From NCBI GenBank assembly GCA_030610915.1, contig JAUWQS010000013.1, positions 1 to 13,594 on the forward strand: a stretch of DNA of 13,594 nucleotides. Reading direction: 5' to 3'. The position numbers and the translations under genes are program-made. Below, one piece after another: positions 7,449 through 13,261 of the stretch. Position 1 is the stretch's first letter; every line of letters starts with the position of its first letter. The DNA comes from Pseudomonadota bacterium. GTDB taxonomy: Bacteria; Desulfobacterota; Syntrophia; Syntrophales; JADFWA01. Under the pieces are notes generated by a model. The model was not told the origin of the DNA. It made no database searches and saw only the letters and a program-made list of their open reading frames with translations.

Positions 7449-7485
7449 TTTTCCCTCCTTAACTATTTTTTTATCTGATAATCAA

Positions 7486-8688
7486 TTACAACTCATTCCC
7501 GACAATGGCAACACTGACAATACCCATAAAGGGAAATCCGCCAAGATTATGAGTAAGCCCTATTTTTGGATCTTTAATCTGCCTTTTGTCGGCTTTGCCC
7601 TGAAGCTGCTTATACTCCTCGTAAAGCATCCTGATACCCGACGCGCCGATGGGATGACCAAAACACTTTAATCCGCCGTCAGGCTGACAGGGCATCTTTC
7701 CATCGAGGTCATAAAAACCCGCTTCCACATCCTCTCTCGCCCTTCCTCTGGGCGATATCTGAAGATCCTCGTACACAACAAGCTCGGTGATAGAAAAGCA
7801 GTCATGAACCTCCAGCATGCTGATCTCTTCCCGCGGATTTGTTATCCCGGCCTCCTCGTAAGCCCTGGCCGCCGCTCTAACCGTTGTCTCAACATGCGTT
7901 CCATCCCAGCTCTGATGGGCCTTTTCTTCGCCTGAAGTTTGAGCAATCTGGAGGGCCTTCACGTAAACTGGGTCCTTCCTGTATTTCTTGGCATCATCGG
8001 CGCGACACACAATTGCGCAGGCCGCTCCATCGCTCACACCACAACAATCGAACAATCCTAATGGATAGGCAATTATCGGCGCCTTCAATATCTGTTCAAC
8101 CGTTACCTCTCTTCGCAGGTGCGCCTTTGGCGACAGGGCGCCATTATGATGACTCTTTGACGATATATGCGCCAGCACCTTTTTCCCCTCATCGGGAGTC
8201 ATGCCATATCTGTCAAAATATGCCGTGGCCAGCATGGCAAAACAACCCGGCGCCGTCATGGCAGGCGACACCATGTTAAATTCGTCTCCGAACGCCACCC
8301 CAAAATCGGGGAGACCCGCATATCCGGTGTTTTTCAGTTTGTCACAACCAAGGGCACATGCAACTTCACAGGCGCCCGAGGCCACTGCATAACAGGCGCC
8401 GCGAAATGCGTCCGTCCCCGTTGCGCAAAAATTTTCCACTCTCGTCACCGATTGAAAGGGCAGGTTTAAGGCTATTGCAAGTGGAGCCCCTGCCTTGCCG
8501 ACATTGGCCTCCGTAGCGCAAGACCCCAACCAGTATGCATCTATATCCTTTTTCTCTATTCCGGCATCCTCCGCCGCCTCCTGAAATGAGTCGATCATCA
8601 AATCGCTCGATGTCTTACTCCACAATTCTCCGAACTGTGTGCAACCCATTCCTATTATAGCAACCTCATTTTTTATTCCTTTTGCCAT
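7486..8688 (-). CDS. SCP-x type thiolase / acetyl-CoA acetyltransferase
   Basis: This 400-residue thiolase-superfamily protein is of the SCP-x/lipid-transfer branch, which works with DUF35 partners. The catalytic set looks complete: the nucleophile Cys88 in ENFCATGTDAF, His295 and Cys297 in EVHDCF, and His345 in GHPIGASG. The C-terminal THNLGG takes the place of the third cysteine loop of ordinary thiolases, as I recall from SCP-x relatives. An intact Cys88 argues for carbon-carbon bond cleavage or formation between acyl-CoAs rather than the Cys-less retro-aldolase role of Ltp2-type proteins. GGAGG lies 9 nt before the ATG. The gene starts 69 bp after the HMGCS/DUF35 fusion gene ends and ends 37 bp before the dehydrogenase start. 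It probably forms a complex with the fusion protein, as in the archaeal thiolase/HMGCS/DUF35 assembly. Confidence 0.93.
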   Translation of the reverse strand: MAKGIKNEVAIIGMGCTQFGELWSKTSSDLMIDSFQEAAEDAGIEKKDIDAYWLGSCATEANVGKAGAPLAIALNLPFQSVTRVENFCATGTDAFRGACYAVASGACEVACALGCDKLKNTGYAGLPDFGVAFGDEFNMVSPAMTAPGCFAMLATAYFDRYGMTPDEGKKVLAHISSKSHHNGALSPKAHLRREVTVEQILKAPIIAYPLGLFDCCGVSDGAACAIVCRADDAKKYRKDPVYVKALQIAQTSGEEKAHQSWDGTHVETTVRAAARAYEEAGITNPREEISMLEVHDCFSITELVVYEDLQISPRGRAREDVEAGFYDLDGKMPCQPDGGLKCFGHPIGASGIRMLYEEYKQLQGKADKRQIKDPKIGLTHNLGGFPFMGIVSVAIVGNEL

Positions 8689-8757
8689 CGTATGTATCCT
8701 CCTTATATAATTACAGATATTACTACAATGTGGTCACTCGACAGTCTCCATATAGCC

Positions 8758-10206
8758 TTATTCTCTTACCGGCACCGCCTTCCAGCAATAACCATAGTAT
8801 CCCCGCCTTGGGTCTATCTGTTTTCTCCGAAAACTCATCTTTATGGGCAAGCCAACCTTAACGGAGTCGAGTTTGCAGTCGGTCATATTGAGAAACATTC
8901 TTCCGCCCCCCTCAAAATCCACCAAGCCGTAAATCAGGGGAGGATCATAACTGGATGCGAGATTGTCCCCAGTGTATGAAATAAGTTTCCCGTCTATATC
9001 GGAAAAACAGTAATCCTCCATCTGGTCAGCAGCATCGCACTCCGGATTTACACATATCCTGCGTTTGGGAAACTGAGGCGTCCCGCATACCTTGCACTTG
9101 CAGCCAACGAGAGACGTAATAGACGCTCGTATATTCCAGTTGAGGCTCATCGACCAGGAAGCAAGATCTTCTCCACGAATTCCTATCTCAAGAGGTATGA
9201 TATTCTTATAGATGAGATATTTTCCATAAAGAGTCAGGGCATTTTTTATGGCCAGATGCCCCTTGACGCCTTTTCTGCCGGCCTTCGCCTTTTCTATCTC
9301 ATCGGTTACCTCAAAATAGAGGGCATCACTCCCGCTGCCCCAACTGAGGACCATAATCTTATCTCCCGGTTTTGCATCTTCAAGCGCCGCCGCCAGCATC
9401 ATCAATGGCATCGCAACGCCTGTATCACCCACATTCGCCATCATGTTGTCCTGAATCTGCTCCGGCTTTGCTCCGAGGGCCCTGGATATTCCCCGAATGG
9501 CGCCAAAGACAGGACAGGCGATAATGATCTTGGCAAAGTCGCCGACACTCAGATTGTATTTGCCTGCCAGACCGATAGCGGCTTCAGGAATAATCTTTTC
9601 ATATCCTTCATCCCTGATCCATCTCGCTTCCCAGACATGGCCAAATTTCTCCTCCGATAGACGTCTATTGTCAACAAAATCATGCGAAACCGAATAAGAC
9701 CCCTTAAATTCCGCAATGACTCCTTCCGTTCCTACCAAAAGGGCCGCCGCGCCATCGCCATAAGTAAGTTCCTGACCGCTTGCAGGCTTGCCCACCTTGG
9801 CATCGCTGCCGCAGACCATTATTGATTCTCCTTCTTTAACCCCATCAAGAGCAGTAAGAAGGGCAGTGGTGCCCGCCCTGAGCGAACCACTGAAATCGGC
9901 CGCGCGCACACCAGCCGAATAATTCAGAGCCGCTAAGGCAATCACGGCATTTTGCCTCTCGGCAAACGGCATCGATGTGGAAGCCATATAAAGACCATTA
10001 AGACCTTTGCCATTTGTGCCGACAAGACAGTCTCTGGCAGCGGCAACAGCCATCGTTATTGGATCCTCATCGTAATTCGCAACCGCCTTTTCACCTCCTG
10101 ACAGCGCAAAATTTGCCATGTCGAACCACCCCACCTGTTCAAAAATTACCTGCCGGTTCATCCTGTACCAGGGAATGTAAGCGCCATAAGATGTGATACC
10201 TGTCAT
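8758..10206 (-). CDS. HMG-CoA synthase-like protein fused to DUF35 (zinc ribbon and OB-fold)
   Basis: The first part (about 1-305) resembles the thiolase-fold HMG-CoA synthase/KAS III group: GITSYGAYIP at the start, NYDEDPITMAVAAARD (44-59), SLRAGTTAL (108-116), YGDGAAALLVG (149-159) and a closing WGSGSDALYFEV (289-300). The second part is DUF35: a rubredoxin-like zinc ribbon with Cys371-x2-Cys374 and Cys385-x4-Cys390, then an OB fold from about 400 (GKLISYTGDNL, PPLIYGLVDFEGGGRMFLNM). By eye alignment the synthase catalytic Glu, Cys and His correspond to Thr77, Leu109 and Ala230, so this domain is probably not an active synthase. DUF35 domains bind CoA and partner SCP-x thiolases; the next gene encodes one. 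GGAGG precedes the ATG by 8 nt. It is the first gene of the operon, behind a TATAAT box and a palindrome. Confidence 0.9.
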   Translation of the reverse strand: MTGITSYGAYIPWYRMNRQVIFEQVGWFDMANFALSGGEKAVANYDEDPITMAVAAARDCLVGTNGKGLNGLYMASTSMPFAERQNAVIALAALNYSAGVRAADFSGSLRAGTTALLTALDGVKEGESIMVCGSDAKVGKPASGQELTYGDGAAALLVGTEGVIAEFKGSYSVSHDFVDNRRLSEEKFGHVWEARWIRDEGYEKIIPEAAIGLAGKYNLSVGDFAKIIIACPVFGAIRGISRALGAKPEQIQDNMMANVGDTGVAMPLMMLAAALEDAKPGDKIMVLSWGSGSDALYFEVTDEIEKAKAGRKGVKGHLAIKNALTLYGKYLIYKNIIPLEIGIRGEDLASWSMSLNWNIRASITSLVGCKCKVCGTPQFPKRRICVNPECDAADQMEDYCFSDIDGKLISYTGDNLASSYDPPLIYGLVDFEGGGRMFLNMTDCKLDSVKVGLPIKMSFRRKQIDPRRGYYGYCWKAVPVRE

Positions 10207-10231
10207 AACTGATTCCTCCTTATAGTTATTG

Positions 10232-10244
10232 GGTTTTTAAAACC
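10232..10244. promoter_or_regulatory. Perfect 13-bp palindrome in the operon leader
   Basis: ggtttt-t-aaaacc has perfect six-base arms and is directly followed by cctg-attc-cagg, which overlaps it by two bases. It lies between the larger palindrome and the Shine-Dalgarno site of the first operon gene. It could be an RNA hairpin in the leader or half of a composite operator. Confidence 0.35.
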
Positions 10245-10253
10245 TGATTCCAG

Positions 10254-10272
10254 GCACAATAAATTATTGTGC
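10254..10272. promoter_or_regulatory. Candidate operator: perfect 9-1-9 palindrome
   Basis: gcacaataa-a-ttattgtgc is perfectly symmetric over 19 bp. It lies 48-66 bp before the start codon of the first operon gene and about 23 bp downstream of the TATAAT box, where a bound repressor would block transcription. Symmetry and spacing fit a dimeric TetR- or GntR-type regulator of acyl-CoA genes. No regulator gene is in this window, so the link is inference. Confidence 0.5.
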
Positions 10273-10295
10273 GAAACTAAACTCGTGGACAGGAA

Positions 10296-10328
10296 ATTAT
10301 AAACATCAAAATATACGAAGTTTCTCAA
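10296..10328 (-). promoter_or_regulatory. Candidate promoter of the CoA operon
   Basis: On the minus strand a perfect TATAAT -10 box lies at 10296-10301. The best upstream match to a -35 box is TTGAGA at 10323-10328 (five of six), but it is 21 bp away, longer than the usual 17. The -10 box is therefore the stronger part of the call; an activator or another sigma factor could be involved. Confidence 0.4.
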
Positions 10329-10376
10329 TATCCTGCGCCTCCTGCACAACCTCTCTCGTAACTTTTCAATAAATTA

Positions 10377-10385
10377 GGGGGGGGG
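10377..10385. repeat. Run of nine G
   Basis: An uninterrupted G9 tract lies 171 bp upstream of the operon start codon, beyond the likely promoter. Such tracts slip easily during replication. I see no gene reading through it. Confidence 0.5.
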
Positions 10386-10510
10386 TAACCTCCCGATATG
10401 AGCGATTAGAGTCACCACTACCCGAACTTATTGAGATATTCCCTCCCTCTTCCAAACTATACGTAGGGTAATATTGATGAACTTGTAAAAAGTCTGAAAA
10501 ACACTCTTTT

Positions 10511-10606
10511 GTCATTCTGGTGAGCCGAAGCCCTGAGTATAACGAAGGGGATAGCGAAGAATCTAATATCATTGAGATTCTTTGTCGCTCCGCTCCTCAG
10601 AATGAC
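10511..10606. repeat. gtcattctg...cagaatgac imperfect hairpin element
   Basis: The ends gtcattctg (10511-10519) and cagaatgac (10598-10606) are exact complements. Inside, agcgaagaatct (10553-10564) pairs with agattctttgtcgct (10575-10589) apart from a three-base bulge. The 96-bp unit resembles the dispersed gtcattctgagcgaag-type repeats seen in many bacterial genomes. No coding content. Confidence 0.65.
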
Positions 10607-10743
10607 ACTGCGTAGATTTTTTTACGAGACCGTCAATATTGACTTTAGCAAAACTATATTTTATAAGTCAAGCGAAAAGTGGAAGAGAGTATCGGCGTAG
10701 CCGCTCACGGCTTGAAACCTGGAAAATGGTTCAAGGGGTAAGA

Positions 10744-10767
10744 CCTTTGAACCTTTGAACCTTTGAA
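10744..10767 (+). repeat. Three exact tandem copies of cctttgaa
   Basis: Three perfect 8-bp units in a row end 11 bp before the ATG at 10779, in the place where a ribosome-binding site is normally found. Copy number could change by slippage and would shift spacing in the leader. Confidence 0.65.
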
Positions 10768-10778
10768 CCCACAAAAAC

Positions 10779-11297
10779 ATGCATATCATAATTGATGGAT
10801 ACAATCTTATCAAACAATCAGATTCTCTAAGAGGTTTCGACAGGATCAGTCTTGAAGATGGACGCATGGAATTGATCCGGAGGATATCTCTCTATAAAAA
10901 GTCCAGAGGACATAAAATAACCATCGTCTTCGATGGGTGGATGAACGGCTCCATAATCGAAGAACGCAACCGGAAAGAAGGGATTGACATAATATATTCC
11001 AAAAAGGGAGAAAAAGCGGACGAAGTCATAAAGCGGATGGCAAAGAAAAAGGAAGAAGAGGTCGTAGTCGTCACATCGGACAGGGATATAGCAGGCTCTG
11101 TTAGTAGGAGTGGATGCGTAGCCATCTCTTCCCCGGAGTTTGAAGTTAGGATGGACGGGATGTTTCGTTATGAATGCCTCGATCCGGAGGATGAAGAGTC
11201 CCTCAACGAAGTGTCCGGTGGAACCAGGAAGAAAGGACCATCAAGAAAGATCCCTAAAAAAAAGAGGGCGGCGCTTGAAAGGATAAAAAAACTGTAA
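10779..11297 (+). CDS. YacP-like NYN-domain RNase
   Basis: This 172-residue protein belongs to the YacP/DUF901 branch of the NYN (PIN-like) nuclease fold. The Bacillus subtilis member Rae1 cuts mRNA in the ribosomal A site. The acidic metal-binding residues are present: Asp6 in IIIDGYN, Asp52 in VFDGW, Asp81 in KADEVI, and Asp101 and Asp103 in TSDRDI. The C-terminus from about 145 is rich in Lys and Arg, fitting RNA or ribosome contact. The length matches the family. The ATG opens directly into the first fold strand, so the start is convincing, yet no Shine-Dalgarno site precedes it; a triple 8-bp repeat lies there instead. The gene stands alone on its strand. Role in this organism is inference from the family. 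Confidence 0.87.
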   Translation: MHIIIDGYNLIKQSDSLRGFDRISLEDGRMELIRRISLYKKSRGHKITIVFDGWMNGSIIEERNRKEGIDIIYSKKGEKADEVIKRMAKKKEEEVVVVTSDRDIAGSVSRSGCVAISSPEFEVRMDGMFRYECLDPEDEESLNEVSGGTRKKGPSRKIPKKKRAALERIKKL

Positions 11298-11310
11298 TTG
11301 TTCAGGTTGG

Positions 11311-11351
11311 TTAGGCTGAAGGTAGTTAGTGTCTAATAGACTTCAGCCTAA
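11311..11351 (+). repeat. Hairpin after the yacP-like gene
   Basis: ttaggctgaag (11311-11321) pairs exactly with cttcagcctaa (11341-11351) around a 19-base loop, 13 bp past the stop codon at 11297. The position suits a transcript-end hairpin, but no T-run follows. The ggctgaag motif recurs in the hairpin at the end of holA. Confidence 0.5.
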
Positions 11352-11362
11352 ACCGGACAAGT

Positions 11363-11380
11363 GGAAGGCTAAAGCCTTCC
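11363..11380. repeat. ggaaggct hairpin
   Basis: ggaaggct-aa-agccttcc forms eight-base perfect arms. The same motif, with ga or tc as loop, is found inside both copies of the mobile element on the left of the window, so this motif is dispersed over the genome independently of that element. Confidence 0.55.
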
Positions 11381-11392
11381 GCTACATATACT

Positions 11393-11441
11393 GTAACCGT
11401 TCACGGTTGTCGGTTCACAGTTCACAGTTCACAGTTTTTTC
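11393..11441. repeat. GTTCACGG-type repeat, left copy
   Basis: The unit opens gtaaccgttcacggtt, continues with three tandem gttcaca motifs and ends in a T-run. It is nearly identical to the unit at 11536-11574 in the same direction. The two copies flank the gene remnant at 11429-11536. Confidence 0.65.
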
Positions 11442-11536
11442 AATGAACTATGCAACGATTGAAGCATTTTGGATATTGATTTCAACTCTTGAATTAATTC
11501 TTTCGCATCTAAATCAGAAAATATATCAACCTCTCG
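11429..11536 (-). pseudogene. C-terminal remnant of a four-helix-bundle (S23/bIVP family) gene
   Basis: Reading leftward, an open stretch of about 34 codons ends at a TGA (11429-11431). It reads REVDIFSDLDAKELI followed by QELKSISKMLQSLHSSLKKL. This strongly resembles the last helix of four-helix-bundle proteins related to the 23S rRNA intervening-sequence protein, whose ends read like (D/E)EIGKMLxxLIKSLKK. The earlier helices are missing: upstream the frame runs into a GTTCACGG-type repeat with stops. So this is a decayed fragment, with no start codon or ribosome site. In my experience of genomes, such genes often sit among gttcacggttcac repeats; here they flank it on both sides. The match is by pattern memory, not by search. 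Confidence 0.5.
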
Positions 11537-11615
11537 TAACCGTTCACGGTTGCCGGTTCACAGTTCACGGTTTTTTCCAACCGTGAACCGGTAACTGTAA
11601 ACCGTGAACGGTTAC
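11536..11615. repeat. GTTCACGG-type inverted repeat, right copy
   Basis: gtaaccgttcacggtt (11536-11551) and aaccgtgaacggttac (11600-11615) are exact complements. Between them lie further gttcac and gtgaac motifs facing each other. The left arm repeats the unit at 11393-11441 directly. Confidence 0.65.
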
Positions 11616-11677
11616 CATATACTGTGCAATTTTGACTGAGTCAAAAAGCGTAATCTGTGGCCGTGTAGAGTATAGAT

Positions 11678-11704
11678 AGGCTGAAGGATGTTAGCCTTCA
11701 GCCT
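11678..11704 (-). terminator. Hairpin overlapping the end of holA
   Basis: aggctgaagg (11678-11687) and ccttcagcct (11695-11704) are exact 10-bp arms around a 7-base loop. The last codons of holA form one arm and its TAA stop lies in the loop. It may end or protect the transcript, but the expected T-run is missing. Confidence 0.4.
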
Positions 11705-12836
11705 GAGCAGTTATATCAATCAAGAGACGTTCAAGCACAAGTCTCGGGTTTTTCCCGGTAGTTTTCAGTATAAGATCGGCATCTGCGAGGCCCCCCAAAT
11801 GCTCCACCAGATTCTCGAAGGAGAATCTCACTGAATTTCTTAGCGCCTTGTAAATTACATAGGGATGCTGAGAGGCAAACCCGCCACTTTTCTCACCTGT
11901 CCTCTCACCCGATTGATCGGCCAACTTCTTTATCTCAGGATAAACAGAATTCTGGAATCGGTTGTAATCCATTTCGGGATAGAACGAACTCAACCTCTTC
12001 GATCTCAAAAAAATCTTCGCATGAAGGAGAAGCCTGATCTCCCTGTATACCATCGTCAGAATAACAAGATAGTGGACGCCACCATCCTGGATATCGTTCA
12101 AAGACAAAAGGGCCCTCTTCAGATTCTTCCCGGCCAGGGCAGAGGTCAAATCAAATATAGAATCTTCTTTCGCCCTTTCTATAACAGCCCCAACATCCTT
12201 TTCCTCAATCAAAGACCTGTCACCGGTATATATAACCAGCTTTTCCAGCGCTCCCCTGAATTGTCTCAGGTCAGAACCGGTCATCCTCTCCAAAGCCAGT
12301 GATGCCCCTGCCGTAAGCTTCTTTCCCTTTTCAGCAAGAAATTCTTTCGTAGTATCTCTCAACAGCTTCTTCTGGTTTTTTTCGCCTTTTACCTGAGAAA
12401 AACTGAGCGCTACTCCAATATCGGATACTATTTTGAAAAGTTTCTTCCTCCTGTCAACAAAATAATTGGCCGCAAGTATCAGACAATTACCTTCCGGCAG
12501 ACCATCTTTTAAAACATCCTGAAGGGTCTCAGTATCCTCTTTGTCCTCAAACTGTGAGTTCCTTACAACTATGACCTTCTTCCCGGGAATGAGAGGAGGG
12601 GTAAGAATGGACTCGCATATACCGCCGATATCTTCATTTTCCCCATTTAGATAGAAGAGATTGAAGTCACTCTTCTCCCCGGAAAGAATAAGGTTGATTA
12701 TCTTGTCAAGCGCATCATTTACGAGATACTCTTCATCCCCACATATGAGATAACAGGAAGCAACCTTTCCTTCTTTAATATCATCAAGGACTGTATCCAG
12801 GACCACTCTTCCCGAATCACTTGGTACGAAACTCAC
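11691..12836 (-). CDS. holA: DNA polymerase III subunit delta
   Basis: HolA is the clamp-loader subunit that opens the beta sliding clamp. This protein has 381 residues, slightly longer than the usual 330-345. Recognisable are the N-terminal strand and helix ASCYLICGDEEYLVNDAL (26-43), the PLIPGKKVIVVRN stretch (about 81-93), the middle DLRQFRGALEKLVIYTG helix pair, the FDLTSALAGKNLKRAL segment that opens the third domain, and the C-terminal HPYVIYKALRN...FS signature. The start is GTG, with GGAGG 4 nt before it. There is no lipoprotein neighbour such as lptE. It lies 236 bp downstream of rpsU on the same strand, separated by repeats, and its own 3' end forms a repeat-like hairpin (AQAEG as last residues). 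Essential housekeeping role is known for the family. Confidence 0.9.
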   Translation of the reverse strand: MSFVPSDSGRVVLDTVLDDIKEGKVASCYLICGDEEYLVNDALDKIINLILSGEKSDFNLFYLNGENEDIGGICESILTPPLIPGKKVIVVRNSQFEDKEDTETLQDVLKDGLPEGNCLILAANYFVDRRKKLFKIVSDIGVALSFSQVKGEKNQKKLLRDTTKEFLAEKGKKLTAGASLALERMTGSDLRQFRGALEKLVIYTGDRSLIEEKDVGAVIERAKEDSIFDLTSALAGKNLKRALLSLNDIQDGGVHYLVILTMVYREIRLLLHAKIFLRSKRLSSFYPEMDYNRFQNSVYPEIKKLADQSGERTGEKSGGFASQHPYVIYKALRNSVRFSFENLVEHLGGLADADLILKTTGKNPRLVLERLLIDITAQAEG

Positions 12837-12889
12837 TTAGCCTCCAAAGACATTCGCATAACCCTAATCCGGACAAGCCGGAACAAAAA

Positions 12890-13066
12890 AACGGTTCACG
12901 GTTCAATGGTTCAACGGTTAAAAGCTGTGAACAGTGAACCCATAAACCGTGAGCCCGTCGAAGGGCGAACGGCAAAAGGAAATCGTAACCGGCTTGGGCT
13001 GGCTCAAGGTTGATTGTTTTCTAACCGCTGAACCGTGAACCCCTGAACCGTGAACCTGAGCAGTTA
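12890..13066. repeat. GTTCACGG-type repeat cluster upstream of holA
   Basis: Both edges contain several gttcacgg, gttcaacgg and ccgtgaacc motifs in mixed orientation (for example 12894-12918 and 13027-13056). A gagcccgtcgaagggc motif, typical of another dispersed repeat type, lies near the middle (12950-12965). No coding content. The cluster resembles those at 11393-11615 on the other side of holA. Confidence 0.6.
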
Positions 13067-13072
13067 CCTTTT

Positions 13073-13261
13073 TTAATACCTGCGTCTTTGTGCTTTGATA
13101 AGTCTTCTACGGGCCTCGATAGCCTTCCTCTTTTTTTTCACAGAGGGCTTCTCATATGCCCTGCGTAACTTAAGTTCCTTGAATAGTCCGCTTTTGGATA
13201 GCTTATTTTTGAGAACCTTCAATGCCTTTTCCACGTCATTGTCAAATACTTTTACTTCCAA
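13073..13261 (-). CDS. rpsU: 30S ribosomal protein S21
   Basis: This 62-residue, strongly basic protein is S21, which binds the small subunit near the 3' end of 16S rRNA and aids translation initiation. The family pattern is clear: EVKVFDNDVEKALKVLKNKL at the start, GLFKELKLRRAYEKPS in the middle and an Arg/Lys-rich tail ending RRRY. The length is usual. The start codon is TTG; AGGAAG lies 9 nt before it, and no ATG or GTG fits the conserved N-terminus. The gene is followed on its strand, after a repeat-filled gap, by holA. A weak promoter is possible upstream. Confidence 0.97.
   Translation of the reverse strand: MEVKVFDNDVEKALKVLKNKLSKSGLFKELKLRRAYEKPSVKKKRKAIEARRRLIKAQRRRY

Larger units (their letters stand above)
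10207..10778. other. Gene-free stretch between diverging genes
   Basis: This 572-bp spacer lies between the leftward CoA operon and the rightward YacP-like gene. It holds the likely operon promoter and operator (10254-10301), a run of nine G (10377-10385), the gtcattctg hairpin element (10511-10606) and an 8-bp triple repeat (10744-10767). Short frames are present but none has a ribosome site or recognisable protein. Confidence 0.6.
11298..11690. other. Repeat-filled spacer between yacP-like gene and holA
   Basis: This 393-bp spacer lies between converging genes. It is almost wholly repeats: a ttaggctgaag hairpin, a ggaaggct hairpin, GTTCACGG-type repeats and a gene remnant between them. A perfect palindrome, ttttgact-g-agtcaaaa (11630-11646), and the hairpin overlapping the end of holA close it. 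No intact gene. Confidence 0.65.

Noticed and set aside
10779..11297. A PIN-domain toxin of a toxin-antitoxin pair
   Set aside because: The sequence fits the YacP/NYN branch, has a basic C-terminal tail, and no small antitoxin gene lies beside it.
11393..11615. CRISPR array
   Set aside because: The gttcacgg units differ in orientation and spacing, spacers are not unique and even, and no cas gene is present.
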